Positions 1-7,686 of a stretch of DNA of 53,575 bases are shown here, one piece after another; the stretch's first letter is position 1, and each line of letters opens with the position of its first letter. Below the pieces are notes generated by a model that had not been told where the DNA came from, searched no databases, and was given only the letters and a program-made list of their open reading frames with translations. The position numbers and the translations under genes were made by a program. This DNA is from Enterobacter sp. CC120223-11 (GTDB lineage: Bacteria > Pseudomonadota > Gammaproteobacteria > Enterobacterales > Enterobacteriaceae): the NCBI RefSeq assembly GCF_900215375.1, contig NZ_OBEF01000026.1, positions 1 to 53,575 of the forward strand, given 5' to 3'.

Positions 1-95
1 CCGGAGGGTGGCGCCGGCAAAACAGCGGAAGCACCGAAATCCTGATGCAAAGCAAAAGGCCGGAGGTTTCCCTCCGGCCAGCATTCAGGATGACA
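1..95. repeat. Terminal direct repeat, copy 1 (contig overlap)
   Basis: These 95 bases are identical to the last 95 bases of the window (53481-53575). A perfect repeat lying exactly at both ends of a contig that carries a plasmid origin and partition genes is what an assembler leaves when it reads round a circle. It is best read as an overlap, not a biological repeat, giving a circle of about 53,480 bp. Confidence 0.93.
51..79 (-). terminator. Rho-independent terminator after the DUF1380 gene
   Basis: A perfect 9-bp stem (58-66 with 71-79, loop of 4) lies 6 bases past the stop codon of the minus-strand gene ending at 85. On the minus strand it is followed by TTTT. The same hairpin is seen again in the duplicated contig end at 53538-53559. 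Confidence 0.8.
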
Positions 96-507
96 GCAAG
101 GCTTTCAGTGCCGCTACATCCTCCAGCCTCTGCTGAATACGTCGTGGTGTCCCTTTTCCTGACTCCCGGGCCAGCCCATCCTGGTGCTGAAGCTCCCGTT
201 CTGCATCATGGAGCAGGCGTGTGAGAACCGTCACCGGCACAGTTACTTCACGATTAACGGCTTCCCGGTGGCATACAAGCAAATCACACACCGACGCGCT
301 GGTGACACCTTCATTGCGATATGTGCCCATAGCTGTATTACCAATGACTTCCTGTATGGCCGTGATTTCTTCATCTGTAGGTGACAGTTCCCGACACGCC
401 ACATGAACGCCCTCTCCCGTCCAGATAAGCAGCTCCAGGGGTTCATCGTGGGTAAACATCCGTTCCAGCTCTTTACACAGTGCTTCACGCGTTCCAAACA
501 TATTCAT
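85..507 (-). CDS. DUF1380 family plasmid protein
   Basis: This 140-residue soluble protein begins MNMFGTREALCKELERMFTH and is rich in acidic residues. The start (YGTRE/FGTRE followed by a THDEPL segment) and the length fit the DUF1380 family, which is common in the leading region of IncF plasmids near ardA. Its biochemical role is unknown. No signal peptide or membrane segment is seen. Once the contig is closed, the gene lies upstream of the ardA remnant on the same strand, separated from it by the hairpin terminator. The family assignment is from memory of the motif and not from a search. Confidence 0.75.
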   Translation of the reverse strand: MNMFGTREALCKELERMFTHDEPLELLIWTGEGVHVACRELSPTDEEITAIQEVIGNTAMGTYRNEGVTSASVCDLLVCHREAVNREVTVPVTVLTRLLHDAERELQHQDGLARESGKGTPRRIQQRLEDVAALKALLSS

Positions 508-644
508 TCACCTTAAACCGGGCGGCCACCCCGCCCGGCGTTAATCAGTCGCGGAAGCAGCCGCAGAACGCCAGCACGCGGATATACACACTCAAAAATT
601 GCTCATTAAGGCTGCGCAGAAAATCTGCGACCAGCGAAGCGCTT

Positions 645-980
645 ATCCCCCCTACGCGGGATACCCGGGACATTGTGGCAGCGGTGATGAAGTGCCTGGA
701 GCGTATCTGGCTCAATGGCCATCGATATGCAAAAGCGGGCATCATGCTAAATGATTTTACCCCCACAGGCGTGTCGCAGTTGAACCTGTTTGATGAGGTT
801 CAGCCGCGCCCGGACAGCGATGCGTTAATGAAAGTGCTCGATGGTATTAATCATTCGGGGCTGGGAAAAGTATGGTTTGCAGGCAGCGGTGTTGCGCCAT
901 AATGGCAGATGAAACGGGAGATGCTTTCACCTGCTTATACGACACTCTGGTCAGATATTCCTGCCGCGAAACTGGTGTGA
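645..980 (+). pseudogene. umuC: 3' fragment of a umuC/mucB-type DNA polymerase V gene
   Basis: The plus frame reads PTRDTRDIVAAVMKCLERIW, then AKAGIMLNDFTPTGVSQLNL, and ends SPAYTTLWSDIPAAKL before TGA at 978-980. This is the conserved C-terminal end of the UmuC Y-family translesion polymerase. The N-terminal catalytic part is missing, and a TAA at 901-903 interrupts the frame where the family has a glutamate codon before WQMKR. It is therefore a dead remnant, probably of a plasmid SOS-mutagenesis operon lost by deletion. Bases 508-644 upstream hold nothing recognisable. The fragment's end abuts the parS region. Confidence 0.85.
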
Positions 981-1061
981 AATTTTGGCGATTTCACCTT
1001 GAAATTCTCAACCTAAACTTTCTGATTACAATAACTTAGTAGTGAAATCGCCGTGGCGAAA
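976..1061. other. parS: P1-type parS centromere
   Basis: The stretch directly after the parB stop holds heptamers of the P1 ParB A-box type: GTGAAAT at 977-983, ATTTCAC at 991-997, TTGAAAT at 999-1005 and GTGAAAT at 1042-1048. It also holds hexamers of the B-box type: TGGCGA at 986-991 and 1054-1059, and TCGCCG at 1048-1053. The two groups face each other across about 37 bp, which is the layout of P1/P7 parS, where IHF bends the middle. I could not place a convincing IHF site. The position beside parB and the P1-like ParA and ParB support the call. Confidence 0.75.
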
Positions 1062-2039
1062 TTATTGGCTCAAATTTCTGTCAAGGACCTCATTGATAGC
1101 CTTGTCCAGTTCATCCTGAACCACTTTTGACATACGACTAAACTCATAAGTCAGCGTGCGCCCTTTCACACGTTTGCGCGCGAACTTGTCCTTTTCTTCA
1201 AAGGACCAGAGTGGGGAAATCACTGACTTTTCCTTGGGCGGGGGAGCTATCAATGTCTGAGATGCCTGAGAAATCAGCTTCAGTATACTGGCTTTCTGTT
1301 CGTCTTCTGGTCGCTCGTAATCACTTAAAATTGCATCGTGCTGATCTGAGACAGACTGAATGAGCTCTTCAGACGTTAAGCCTTTTTCACTGAGTTTTTC
1401 ATTAACCTCTAAAAGAATTTTGTAGTCACTAAATGACAGCTCCGACTGAACAGGGAACAGAGAAATCAATTCTTGCGGTACTGCCGCCGCCTGCAGCGCC
1501 CTTGTGACCTTAGCCTGGGATAATCCCTCCAGTTCAGCAATTTCCTTTTGGTTGAATCCGGACTCTTTCAGAGCCATCAATCTCAGGCCGATTTCCCGAA
1601 GGTTATGCTCTTTAGCTGTCTGAATATCTTTAGCCAGATGGCGAGCTTCATCAGCTGATAAATGTTCATCGGTAACCATTACATCCAGGCCTGTACGGAT
1701 ATAAATCGCAGAGGCTCGCCGTCTTGAACCATCCAGTATCTCAATCCTTTCACCTTGCTGAATACCAATACAGGGGAAGAACTGCTGAAACTTAATTGTC
1801 TGGATAATGGATTTAAGGGACTCCCTGGTCAGAGCCAGTTGATCTCTTCCATTGTTTTCCTGGTTTACGAAGGTCTTACTTTCAACGTCAGATACAGGTA
1901 TCCGAACAAATCTGAATGTTACCTTCCTACCGGTTTTTAAGTTAAATACCTGGCTTCTCCCGGTGTCAGTCATCTCGACCATTGACGCCTGAGTATTTAA
2001 CTGTCTGCCGATGGTTTTTCTTTTCTCATTCGACATCAC
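1062..2039 (-). CDS. parB: ParB, centromere-binding partition protein (P1 type)
   Basis: A 325-residue protein, close to the length of P1 ParB (333). It binds parS and stimulates the ParA ATPase so that plasmid copies move to daughter cells. A ParB/Srx-type segment with DGSRRRAS lies near residues 110-125, and a helix-turn-helix with QKEIAELEGLSQAKVTRAL near 170-190. The C-terminal third would be the dimer domain. Its ATG overlaps the end of parA by 4 bases (2036-2039), so the two are translationally coupled. The operon is expected to be repressed by ParA at the operator upstream of parA. The gene and its downstream parS are intact. Confidence 0.93.
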   Translation of the reverse strand: MMSNEKRKTIGRQLNTQASMVEMTDTGRSQVFNLKTGRKVTFRFVRIPVSDVESKTFVNQENNGRDQLALTRESLKSIIQTIKFQQFFPCIGIQQGERIEILDGSRRRASAIYIRTGLDVMVTDEHLSADEARHLAKDIQTAKEHNLREIGLRLMALKESGFNQKEIAELEGLSQAKVTRALQAAAVPQELISLFPVQSELSFSDYKILLEVNEKLSEKGLTSEELIQSVSDQHDAILSDYERPEDEQKASILKLISQASQTLIAPPPKEKSVISPLWSFEEKDKFARKRVKGRTLTYEFSRMSKVVQDELDKAINEVLDRNLSQ

Positions 2040-3241
2040 ATACCTCCGTTAGTACGAATGAACTCAATGCGATCAAATACTGCCTTCGCAAAGTCTTCCG
2101 CTGCTGATTTTGCGCTTTTAAGCGCATCTGTGCTTCCATCATAGGTTGCTGGATTTGCAGAAATAACTGTGTCAAAAGTCTCCCCACAGCGTTCGAAACC
2201 ATCCAGTCTCGGCAGAACCATGTCGAGCATATCGGCACCGAATACCTCTTTAGCCTGACTATGGCAAATTTTGTGATCAGACTTGTTCAGAATTTTGGAC
2301 ATGAAACCGACATTACCGATGAGATTGCAGGTGTGCCCATCCAGTTCGATCGAATCAATGAGAGCAGGGAGGCTGGCCACAAACTTCAGGGAAGAATGAA
2401 AATCAACCGTAGCCGGTGGAAGAGGGGTCAACATCAGGTCTGCCGCCCCAATGCAGTTTTTCAGGAACGCATCAAGGTGCGGACCGCTATCAAGGAAAAT
2501 AAAGTCGTAGTCATGCTGAAGCTTGTCGATAATGTTCTCTTTAAGCACCGCATGAATATTTTGCCCCGGTAGATGTTCTTCGCACAATCCCTTCCAGCCT
2601 TCAGCAAGGAATGCATCGTCAATGGATGCGGGAATTACATCAACACCCGGGATAATTGACGGCACAATAAAATCGGAAAGTAATTCTTCACGAGACACGT
2701 CCTGGAGCATGGCCTGAGCAGCCGTATTTTCAACCAGGCCGACTGAATTCTCATGGCTCAGGAACATTGTCAGAGACGCCTGCGGATCGAAATCGATGGC
2801 CAGAATACGCAGGTCTTCAAACAGAAGCTGAGGATGAGCCCGAAAAGCATGTGATAATGAAGCAGTAGAAACTGTCTTGGAACCACCACCTTTAAGATTG
2901 CATACAAAAATCGTGAAGGCTTTATCGAAGCGATCTCTGTATTTGGGTACTTTACGATGGAAATACAGATCGATGACATTCTGAATCGTCATTGCGTACT
3001 TCATCGTATTACCGGAAGGTTTCTTTTTGAAAATGTAGCCACTGGCTTCCATTTCGGCCACAGCATACTCAACACTGCCTTTACTGAGCTTAGGCAGTTT
3101 ATAAAGGGCGGCTTTGCTGTATTCCTGATAGAACTCAGTAAGCTTCAATTCCTCTTTTTGCTGGCGGATACTTTCGCTCAAAGATGTCAGAAGTTTACCT
3201 GCACGTGTGGCGACTTTCCGTAACTGCTCAATATTTTCCAT
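2036..3241 (-). CDS. parA: ParA, partition ATPase (P1/SopA type Ia)
   Basis: A 401-residue type Ia ParA. Residues 1-100 form the N-terminal DNA-binding part that represses its own operon. A deviant Walker A motif KGGGSKT lies at 117-123, Walker A' at LAIDFDPQASLT around 147-158, and a later FIFLDSGPHLD Walker B. The length is close to P1 ParA and F SopA. It works on the nucleoid with ParB bound to parS. It is the first gene of parAB, and an inverted repeat at 3251-3288 sits just before its start. No lesions are seen. Confidence 0.95.
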   Translation of the reverse strand: MENIEQLRKVATRAGKLLTSLSESIRQQKEELKLTEFYQEYSKAALYKLPKLSKGSVEYAVAEMEASGYIFKKKPSGNTMKYAMTIQNVIDLYFHRKVPKYRDRFDKAFTIFVCNLKGGGSKTVSTASLSHAFRAHPQLLFEDLRILAIDFDPQASLTMFLSHENSVGLVENTAAQAMLQDVSREELLSDFIVPSIIPGVDVIPASIDDAFLAEGWKGLCEEHLPGQNIHAVLKENIIDKLQHDYDFIFLDSGPHLDAFLKNCIGAADLMLTPLPPATVDFHSSLKFVASLPALIDSIELDGHTCNLIGNVGFMSKILNKSDHKICHSQAKEVFGADMLDMVLPRLDGFERCGETFDTVISANPATYDGSTDALKSAKSAAEDFAKAVFDRIEFIRTNGGM

Positions 3242-3250
3242 TTATCACCT

Positions 3251-3288
3251 CATGACGTTTTTTGTCATTTTGAACAAAAAGAGTCATG
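3251..3288. promoter_or_regulatory. Likely ParA operator (parOP)
   Basis: A 38-bp near-perfect palindrome lies 10 bases upstream of the parA start. Its arms begin CATGAC and end GTCATG, with 13 of 15 arm bases pairing. P1 and F partition operons are autorepressed by ParA at a palindrome in this place, so this is the expected operator. Function is inferred from position and symmetry. Confidence 0.6.
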
Positions 3289-3468
3289 TTGCAAGTAAAA
3301 AATCATATTATTTTGATTTCACTCTCAAGAGTAGGGGTAACGCTCGCCGTAACTCAGCTCAATGCGCTGGTGTAGCTGATGAATTGCTTGCAAGCTTTCC
3401 TTGCTACGTACACTCCGCACCAGCAGGACAAACAGGTAGCTCTAACCACCTGCATAAGAAATGACAAG

Positions 3469-3523
3469 AAGACTTGTTAACTGGTCTTTAATACCTTACC
3501 TTTAAGACTGGTTAAACAGTCTT
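3469..3523 (+). promoter_or_regulatory. Twin operators upstream of the StbD/StbE operon
   Basis: Two 20-bp palindromes lie at 3469-3488 and 3504-3523, with centres 35 bp apart. The second has perfect 7-bp arms (AAGACTG/CAGTCTT) round GTTAAA. The first is a degenerate copy round GTTAAC. The second ends 11 bases before the antitoxin ATG. This is the usual site for autorepression by a RelB/Phd-type antitoxin. Confidence 0.55.
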
Positions 3524-3534
3524 ATAGGTGATAT

Positions 3535-3786
3535 ATGCCTCACATCATTCTGACCGACACAAGCGCCAGTGTCAGTGAACTCAAGAAAAACCCGATGGCA
3601 ACTGTTAGCGCAGGGGATGGTTTCCCGGTGGCAATCCTGAACCGCAACCAACCTGCTTTCTATTGCGTTCCGGCTGAACTGTACGAAAAGATACTCGATG
3701 CCCTTGACGATCAGGAACTGGCTAAACTCGTAGCCGAACGCAGCGATCAGAAATTGCATGATGTAAACCTTGATAGCTATCTATGA
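3535..3786 (+). CDS. stbD: Type II antitoxin, StbD (RelB/Phd-YefM type)
   Basis: An 83-residue antitoxin with the start MPHIILTDTSASVSELKKNP. The N-terminal Phd/YefM-like fold binds DNA, and the C-terminal tail wraps the toxin. The motif TDTSASVSELKKNPMATVS followed by PVAILNRNQPAFYCVP is typical of StbD/RelB antitoxins on enterobacterial plasmids. Its stop overlaps the toxin start by 4 bases (ATGA at 3783). It neutralises the following gene product and, with it, represses its own promoter at the palindromes upstream. The assignment rests on motif memory and operon layout. Confidence 0.85.
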   Translation: MPHIILTDTSASVSELKKNPMATVSAGDGFPVAILNRNQPAFYCVPAELYEKILDALDDQELAKLVAERSDQKLHDVNLDSYL

Positions 3787-4070
3787 CTTATACGGTCAAA
3801 TTCAGGGAAGATGCGCTAAAAGAGTGGCAGAAGCTGGATAAGGCCATTCAGCAGCAATTTGCTAAAAAGCTAAAGAAGTGCAGCGAAAATCCACATATCC
3901 CCTCAGCGAAACTGAGCGGAATAAAGGATTGCTACAAAATTAAACTTCGTGCGTCTGGTTTTCGCCTGGTCTATCAGGTCATTGATAATCAATTAATTAT
4001 CGCTGTTGTTGCCGTAGGTAAACGCGAAAGAAGTAATGTATATAATCTTGCCAGCGAACGAATGAGGTAA
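3783..4070 (+). CDS. stbE: Type II toxin, StbE (RelE/ParE family)
   Basis: A 95-residue basic protein, MTYTVKFREDALKEWQKLD, with the RelE fold pattern: an early helix rich in Lys/Trp, then LSGIKDCYKIKLRASGFRLVYQV and a final VVAVGKRERSNVY. RelE toxins cut mRNA in the ribosomal A site, while ParE relatives poison gyrase. The conserved late Arg and Tyr and the KLRASGFRLVYQV strand favour the RelE side. It overlaps the antitoxin gene by 4 bases. It stabilises the plasmid by killing or arresting plasmid-free cells. Confidence 0.87.
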   Translation: MTYTVKFREDALKEWQKLDKAIQQQFAKKLKKCSENPHIPSAKLSGIKDCYKIKLRASGFRLVYQVIDNQLIIAVVAVGKRERSNVYNLASERMR

Positions 4071-4074
4071 TTTC

Positions 4075-4302
4075 ATAGATATTTTAAAGGCCGTGCAAAA
4101 GTGGCGTAAGGAGCACCCTGAGTACGTTAACAGCGTTGTGTTGGTATGGAACAATGAAGTCTATGGATGTAAAGACAAGCAGCGAAATCCTGGCCATAAA
4201 CAGCCTGGTGCATATGCAGTTGACGCTGATAATCACGTATTCATTGCCGAAGGTGGTAATGATTATGACGGAGCTAAAGGCTGGGTTGCAGCAACCCCCT
4301 AG
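4075..4302 (+). CDS. Small hypothetical protein, possible ATA start
   Basis: The frame 4075-4302 reads IDILKAVQKWRKEHPEYVNS and onward to YDGAKGWVAATP, about 75 residues, soluble, with no domain I recognise. A ribosome site (GAGG at 4063-4067) is well placed for a start at 4075, but the codon there is ATA. The first conventional start is GTG at 4093 (69 residues), which lacks a good ribosome site. I infer that the ancestral start ATG has mutated to ATA, so the gene may be weakly expressed or dying. It lies 4 bases after the stbE stop and could be read from the same transcript. Confidence 0.5.
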   Translation: MDILKAVQKWRKEHPEYVNSVVLVWNNEVYGCKDKQRNPGHKQPGAYAVDADNHVFIAEGGNDYDGAKGWVAATP

Positions 4303-4477
4303 TAAGCTGGACGTCTATATTATTACTTACTTGATACGCCTTCGCCTCAGGATGTCTTTGCAACGAACTATAAGTGCTTTTTGCCTTAGACATTTCGGCA
4401 TTATCGGAAAAGTGTCCAGAAAATATTTTCGATGACCGTATTTATTTTTATTGGCCCATAACAGAAACCGTGAGTCT

Positions 4478-4498
4478 GCCCGGAAGTTGATTCCGGGC
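4478..4498. repeat. Perfect inverted repeat near the recombinase 3' end
   Basis: Eight-bp arms GCCCGGAA/TTCCGGGC flank a 5-base loop (4478-4485 and 4491-4498), about 60 bp past the stop of the minus-strand recombinase. On the minus strand no T run follows, so it is not a clear terminator. It could be an RNA-stability hairpin or part of a recombination site. The rest of 4303-4559 holds nothing I recognise. Confidence 0.4.
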
Positions 4499-4559
4499 GG
4501 GTGAGAGGTTGGACAAACCCGGATAGGTGCGTCAGCGAATCAGTATATCGTCTGCAGTC

Positions 4560-5360
4560 TCAACGTCCCGACGTCAGACTCTTCAGTATGCTTACCGCTT
4601 CATTTTCAGGCATCTGGAATTGCACCCGATGACGGGCGGCAACATCAAGCGCAAACACCTTGGTATACACCTCCGTCGAGCTGATCGACTTATGGCCCAT
4701 GAGACTTTGTAGCACTTTGAGCGGAATACCGGCGTACAGCATGTGCATCGCGTAGCTATGCCGGAACGTGTGCGGCGTAATCGGTATAGAGAAGATTACG
4801 CCATCTGCTGCTGCAGCGACCACGGCCTCAGCCAGCCATGTTCGCACTGTTCGATCGGTGATGGTCCAGAGCCGCACCTTTTCCATCCTGCCGCTACGTT
4901 TATTTTTTTTCTCAAGCGGAATTTTTAGTGTGGCCACCATCATCTGCAGCTGCGAAAGGTAATGCTGATCGGACAAGGGGACCAGACGGTGCAGCACAGT
5001 TCCGGCCGGTGCGCGCCCGGCACTGCGGGCCGCTTTTTCCTCACGCTGCTTCAGCGTGGCCAACTGCACAAACGGGTAGGGTGGCTGCAGTAAAAAATCA
5101 CTCCTGCCCAGCGCCAGCGTTTCGTTAATGCGCGCGCCGGTGTTCCACAACGTGGCAAACAGGGTCTTGCGCTCTAGGTCCGGTACATAGTGAAGCAGGG
5201 CACTGATTTCCGGGGCAAGCAGATATTTCGGCAGATCGTCATGCAGGGCCGCCAGCTGCCGCAGCGCCAGTGCCGCCGGATAATCAATGGCCACCGGCAG
5301 CAATCGCTCTGTAACGCCCAGATGGCCGCCCGGCAAGGACGGAATAGCTGGCATGTTCAT
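4560..5360 (-). CDS. resD: ResD-like tyrosine recombinase (plasmid multimer resolution)
   Basis: A 266-residue integrase-family recombinase, nearly the length of F-plasmid ResD (268). The catalytic residues are all visible: Arg77 in TGARINE, His197 and Arg200 in PHTFRHS, His223 in MGHKSISSTE and nucleophile Tyr232 in VYTKVF. ResD resolves plasmid dimers at a site (rfsF) near the RepFIA/FIB origin. Here the gene is about 5 kb from the origin, and a decayed paralogue sits beside repA at 11675-12406. This intact copy probably does the multimer resolution. GC content is higher than in the flanking genes. Confidence 0.88.
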   Translation of the reverse strand: MNMPAIPSLPGGHLGVTERLLPVAIDYPAALALRQLAALHDDLPKYLLAPEISALLHYVPDLERKTLFATLWNTGARINETLALGRSDFLLQPPYPFVQLATLKQREEKAARSAGRAPAGTVLHRLVPLSDQHYLSQLQMMVATLKIPLEKKNKRSGRMEKVRLWTITDRTVRTWLAEAVVAAAADGVIFSIPITPHTFRHSYAMHMLYAGIPLKVLQSLMGHKSISSTEVYTKVFALDVAARHRVQFQMPENEAVSILKSLTSGR

Positions 5361-5505
5361 GCTGTTGTTCCTGTACCATACAGTTTTTCAATCCAGCAAG
5401 GTGTGACCAGAGTGTCGCCCGGGACAGACAGTGAGATCGCCGTCAGTAGCATTTCCTTTACGCTACCAGTACGGGTCATCACTTTTGTCGCTCCGTCTGC
5501 ACTCT

Positions 5506-6054
5506 TCACTTTGCAGCCTCTTTGTGGCAGTACATTGGCGCTTCACCAGGCGTATGATTGATATACGACGGAAACGTCGTGATCTCGAACTGGCTGTAAG
5601 GCGTAAAGTTTTCCGTTCCGCCGAAGCGGCGACGAAATCCATCCAGAGCGATAGCTTCACTGGCAGGCCCGGCAGCTGGCATTGACACAGCCATGCTGTC
5701 GCGATCGATCAGCGTGTACTGGCCAGTAGCATCACTGCGCTGGTGCATCTTGAATGTCAGTGTCAGATCCGTATCTGCGCGCCCTGCCTGGCTTTTCATT
5801 CGCCAGGTGACCGAAACATCATAGATCGTGCGGCCCTGTCCGGTAGACGTGACGGTCCCCCGGGAGAGCATAGTCGTAGGATAATTTAGCTTACCGTCTC
5901 CGGGAATGTCGGAATGACAGACCACCACGCTGCCGGGTGGATAAGCGGCATCGATCTGCTGCATTTCTTTCCGGGTGGCGGCTCCGGCCATTGACACAGT
6001 ACCAGCAATAACCACAGTGATCCCTGCTACGTAAGCGATCAACTTCTCTGACAT
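5506..6054 (-). CDS. Secreted hypothetical protein
   Basis: A protein of about 182 residues starting at one of two adjacent ATGs (6057 or 6054); an AGGA lies about 10 bases upstream. Residues 1-27 (LIAYVAGITVVIAGTVSMAGA) form a clear signal peptide ending AGAA. The mature part has a KEMQQIDAAYPPGSVVVCHS start and one late Cys (PMYCHKE) that could pair with the early one, consistent with a periplasmic domain. I do not recognise the family. The gene follows 6138-6452 on the same strand, 83 bases downstream, so the two may share a transcript. Confidence 0.6.
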   Translation of the reverse strand: MSEKLIAYVAGITVVIAGTVSMAGAATRKEMQQIDAAYPPGSVVVCHSDIPGDGKLNYPTTMLSRGTVTSTGQGRTIYDVSVTWRMKSQAGRADTDLTLTFKMHQRSDATGQYTLIDRDSMAVSMPAAGPASEAIALDGFRRRFGGTENFTPYSQFEITTFPSYINHTPGEAPMYCHKEAAK

Positions 6055-6137
6055 CATAAAATGCTCATCCTGCTGTATGTCTCGCCATATTAGTTTCGGA
6101 AATCCCGCCTGCAGTATTTCAGCAACGCAGTACGGCA

Positions 6138-6452
6138 CTAAAAATCTTTGTAGACCGACTCCAGCATTGACATACCCAGAGAGAACCCCGCTTCATCACC
6201 CAAATCCAGCGGATAATCGGTAGAGGGAAGGGAACGAAAAAATGGCCCAGTTGGCCACAAGGTGACTCTCCATCCCCGCAGCTCAGGATCCGGGCTGTAC
6301 TGGCAACGTGCAATTTCCCAGCCATCTCTGTCCAGTAACAGCATGAGTGTCGTTGGCTGCCCCTCTTCATTAACAGGACCAGTGACAGAATGAAACCACG
6401 CATCCTGGTCCTGCCTTTCACAGAGTTCACAGAAAAGGTCTTCAATATCCAT
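6138..6452 (-). CDS. Hypothetical protein, 104 residues
   Basis: A soluble acidic protein starting MDIEDLFCELCERQDQDAWF, with several Trp residues and no signal peptide or membrane segment. A CxxC-like CELC near the start is not followed by a second metal-binding pair. The segment LDRDGWEIARCQYSPDPEL resembles small immunity- or Imm-like folds only vaguely, and I make no family call. It lies directly upstream of the secreted protein gene on the same strand, so the pair may work together. Confidence 0.5.
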   Translation of the reverse strand: MDIEDLFCELCERQDQDAWFHSVTGPVNEEGQPTTLMLLLDRDGWEIARCQYSPDPELRGWRVTLWPTGPFFRSLPSTDYPLDLGDEAGFSLGMSMLESVYKDF

Positions 6453-7003
6453 TCAGTTTTCTCGAAAATAGTCTCATACCGTAATCATCACTCACTGACG
6501 TATCAGACCGTCACCTCAAATGACTTTACCTACCGAAAACATCACTATCCTGATAATAAGCACACATATAACACCGCCAGTAAATTACCGAGTGACTGTT
6601 TTCAGGTGATCCGATTTACAGGCCTATTCCATATTTTCGGAAGTGTACCACGGTCAGGAAGTAAGCAAAGCACTGTTTTCTGCGGCTGCGCGCCAGATCA
6701 CGGGGCAGGGGAATAACACAACATATGGGAGAAAATTCAGCTGACAGCGTGGCACATCTTGTGTTTCTTGGCCGCAGCGCACCGGGGGGCAGGGAGAAGA
6801 TCCGGAACCACCAGAAATCGGATCTGACCGCGAAAAGACAAAAGCCACAGACAAAAATAGCTGAGAAGCTATTGCATGGAAAATCAGTTCTGATATGTTT
6901 AATTCACGATACTTATAAAACAACAAACTTATAAACTTAGTCATCAATAATAAGTTCTAAGTTTATTAACATTTGAATCCATTTTCTCAGAAGAGAGGCT
7001 GCC
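6453..7003. other. Intergenic region with a 9-bp-arm inverted repeat
   Basis: This 551-bp gap is AT-rich toward its right end. The perfect arms TAAACTTAG (6932-6940) and CTAAGTTTA (6957-6965) lie 39-72 bases upstream of the ATG at 7004, which fits an operator for that gene or a neighbour. Both strands hold open frames of about 70-108 codons, but they lack ribosome sites and have unprotein-like composition. I read them as chance. Confidence 0.4.
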
Positions 7004-7633
7004 ATGCCAACGAAACACATTGACGATGCCACCGCCGCACTGCTGGACGATCTGTATGTCCGCTGTGTGACCCTGACCCAGCAGCCGGTAAAAGAAGTGG
7101 AGGTACTGCGCCTGGCTATCCAGACCGGCATCGGCAACATCACCGATAACGATATTCTGTCCGCCATGTCGGCCAGGGACAGCGTCTGGCAGCAACTGGC
7201 CGAACAGACCTGGGCCGAAGTGGTCGCCTGCTGGCCGGAAGCCGGGATCACAGAATACAATTTTGAAAAGCTGGCCGCGGGCCATTCGGATACCTGGCAA
7301 AGACTGTCAGACGAGCGCTGTCATACTGTCATGAAGGAACGACTGAAACAGCGGTTATGGATGCCCGTCTTTGGTCCGGCCGCCCAGTTATTCACGGCGG
7401 ATGATTTTGATATGAATGAGGACGAACTCCGTGCGGCCAGAGCACATGATAAAGATCTCGCACGCCAGTACCGGGAAAGCCTCCCGGCGCTGGATGGCCG
7501 GGCGTATTCCACGCTGAACGATCACGAGCAGTCTCTGGCCCTCTACTATACCAGTCATATCAGCTTCACGCCGGACGGACAGGGGGATTTTACCGTGGTG
7601 TACAGCGAGCCCTCTGATGCCCCGGCGGCCTGA
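7004..7633 (+). CDS. Hypothetical protein, possible DNA-binding N terminus
   Basis: A 209-residue soluble protein, MPTKHIDDATAALLDDLYVR. The first 50 residues (ATAALLDDLYVRCVTLTQQP, then KEVEVLRLAIQTGIGNITD) look like a short strand and two helices, as in ribbon-helix-helix or relaxosome accessory proteins. This is weak. The middle is helical and charged. The gene has an A/G-rich ribosome site (AGAGAGG) and a palindrome upstream. It precedes 7687-8484 on the same strand with a 53-base gap, so the two may form an operon ending at the terminator at 8514-8540. The function is unknown. Confidence 0.6.
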   Translation: MPTKHIDDATAALLDDLYVRCVTLTQQPVKEVEVLRLAIQTGIGNITDNDILSAMSARDSVWQQLAEQTWAEVVACWPEAGITEYNFEKLAAGHSDTWQRLSDERCHTVMKERLKQRLWMPVFGPAAQLFTADDFDMNEDELRAARAHDKDLARQYRESLPALDGRAYSTLNDHEQSLALYYTSHISFTPDGQGDFTVVYSEPSDAPAA

Positions 7634-7686
7634 TCCTGGGCGTATATTCATCCGGACGCACAGCACGGCAGGGAGGCGCGACGAAG

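Noticed and set aside
1006..1041. IHF site in the middle of parS
   Set aside because: I looked for the consensus WATCAANNNNTTR on both strands and found only poor partial matches.
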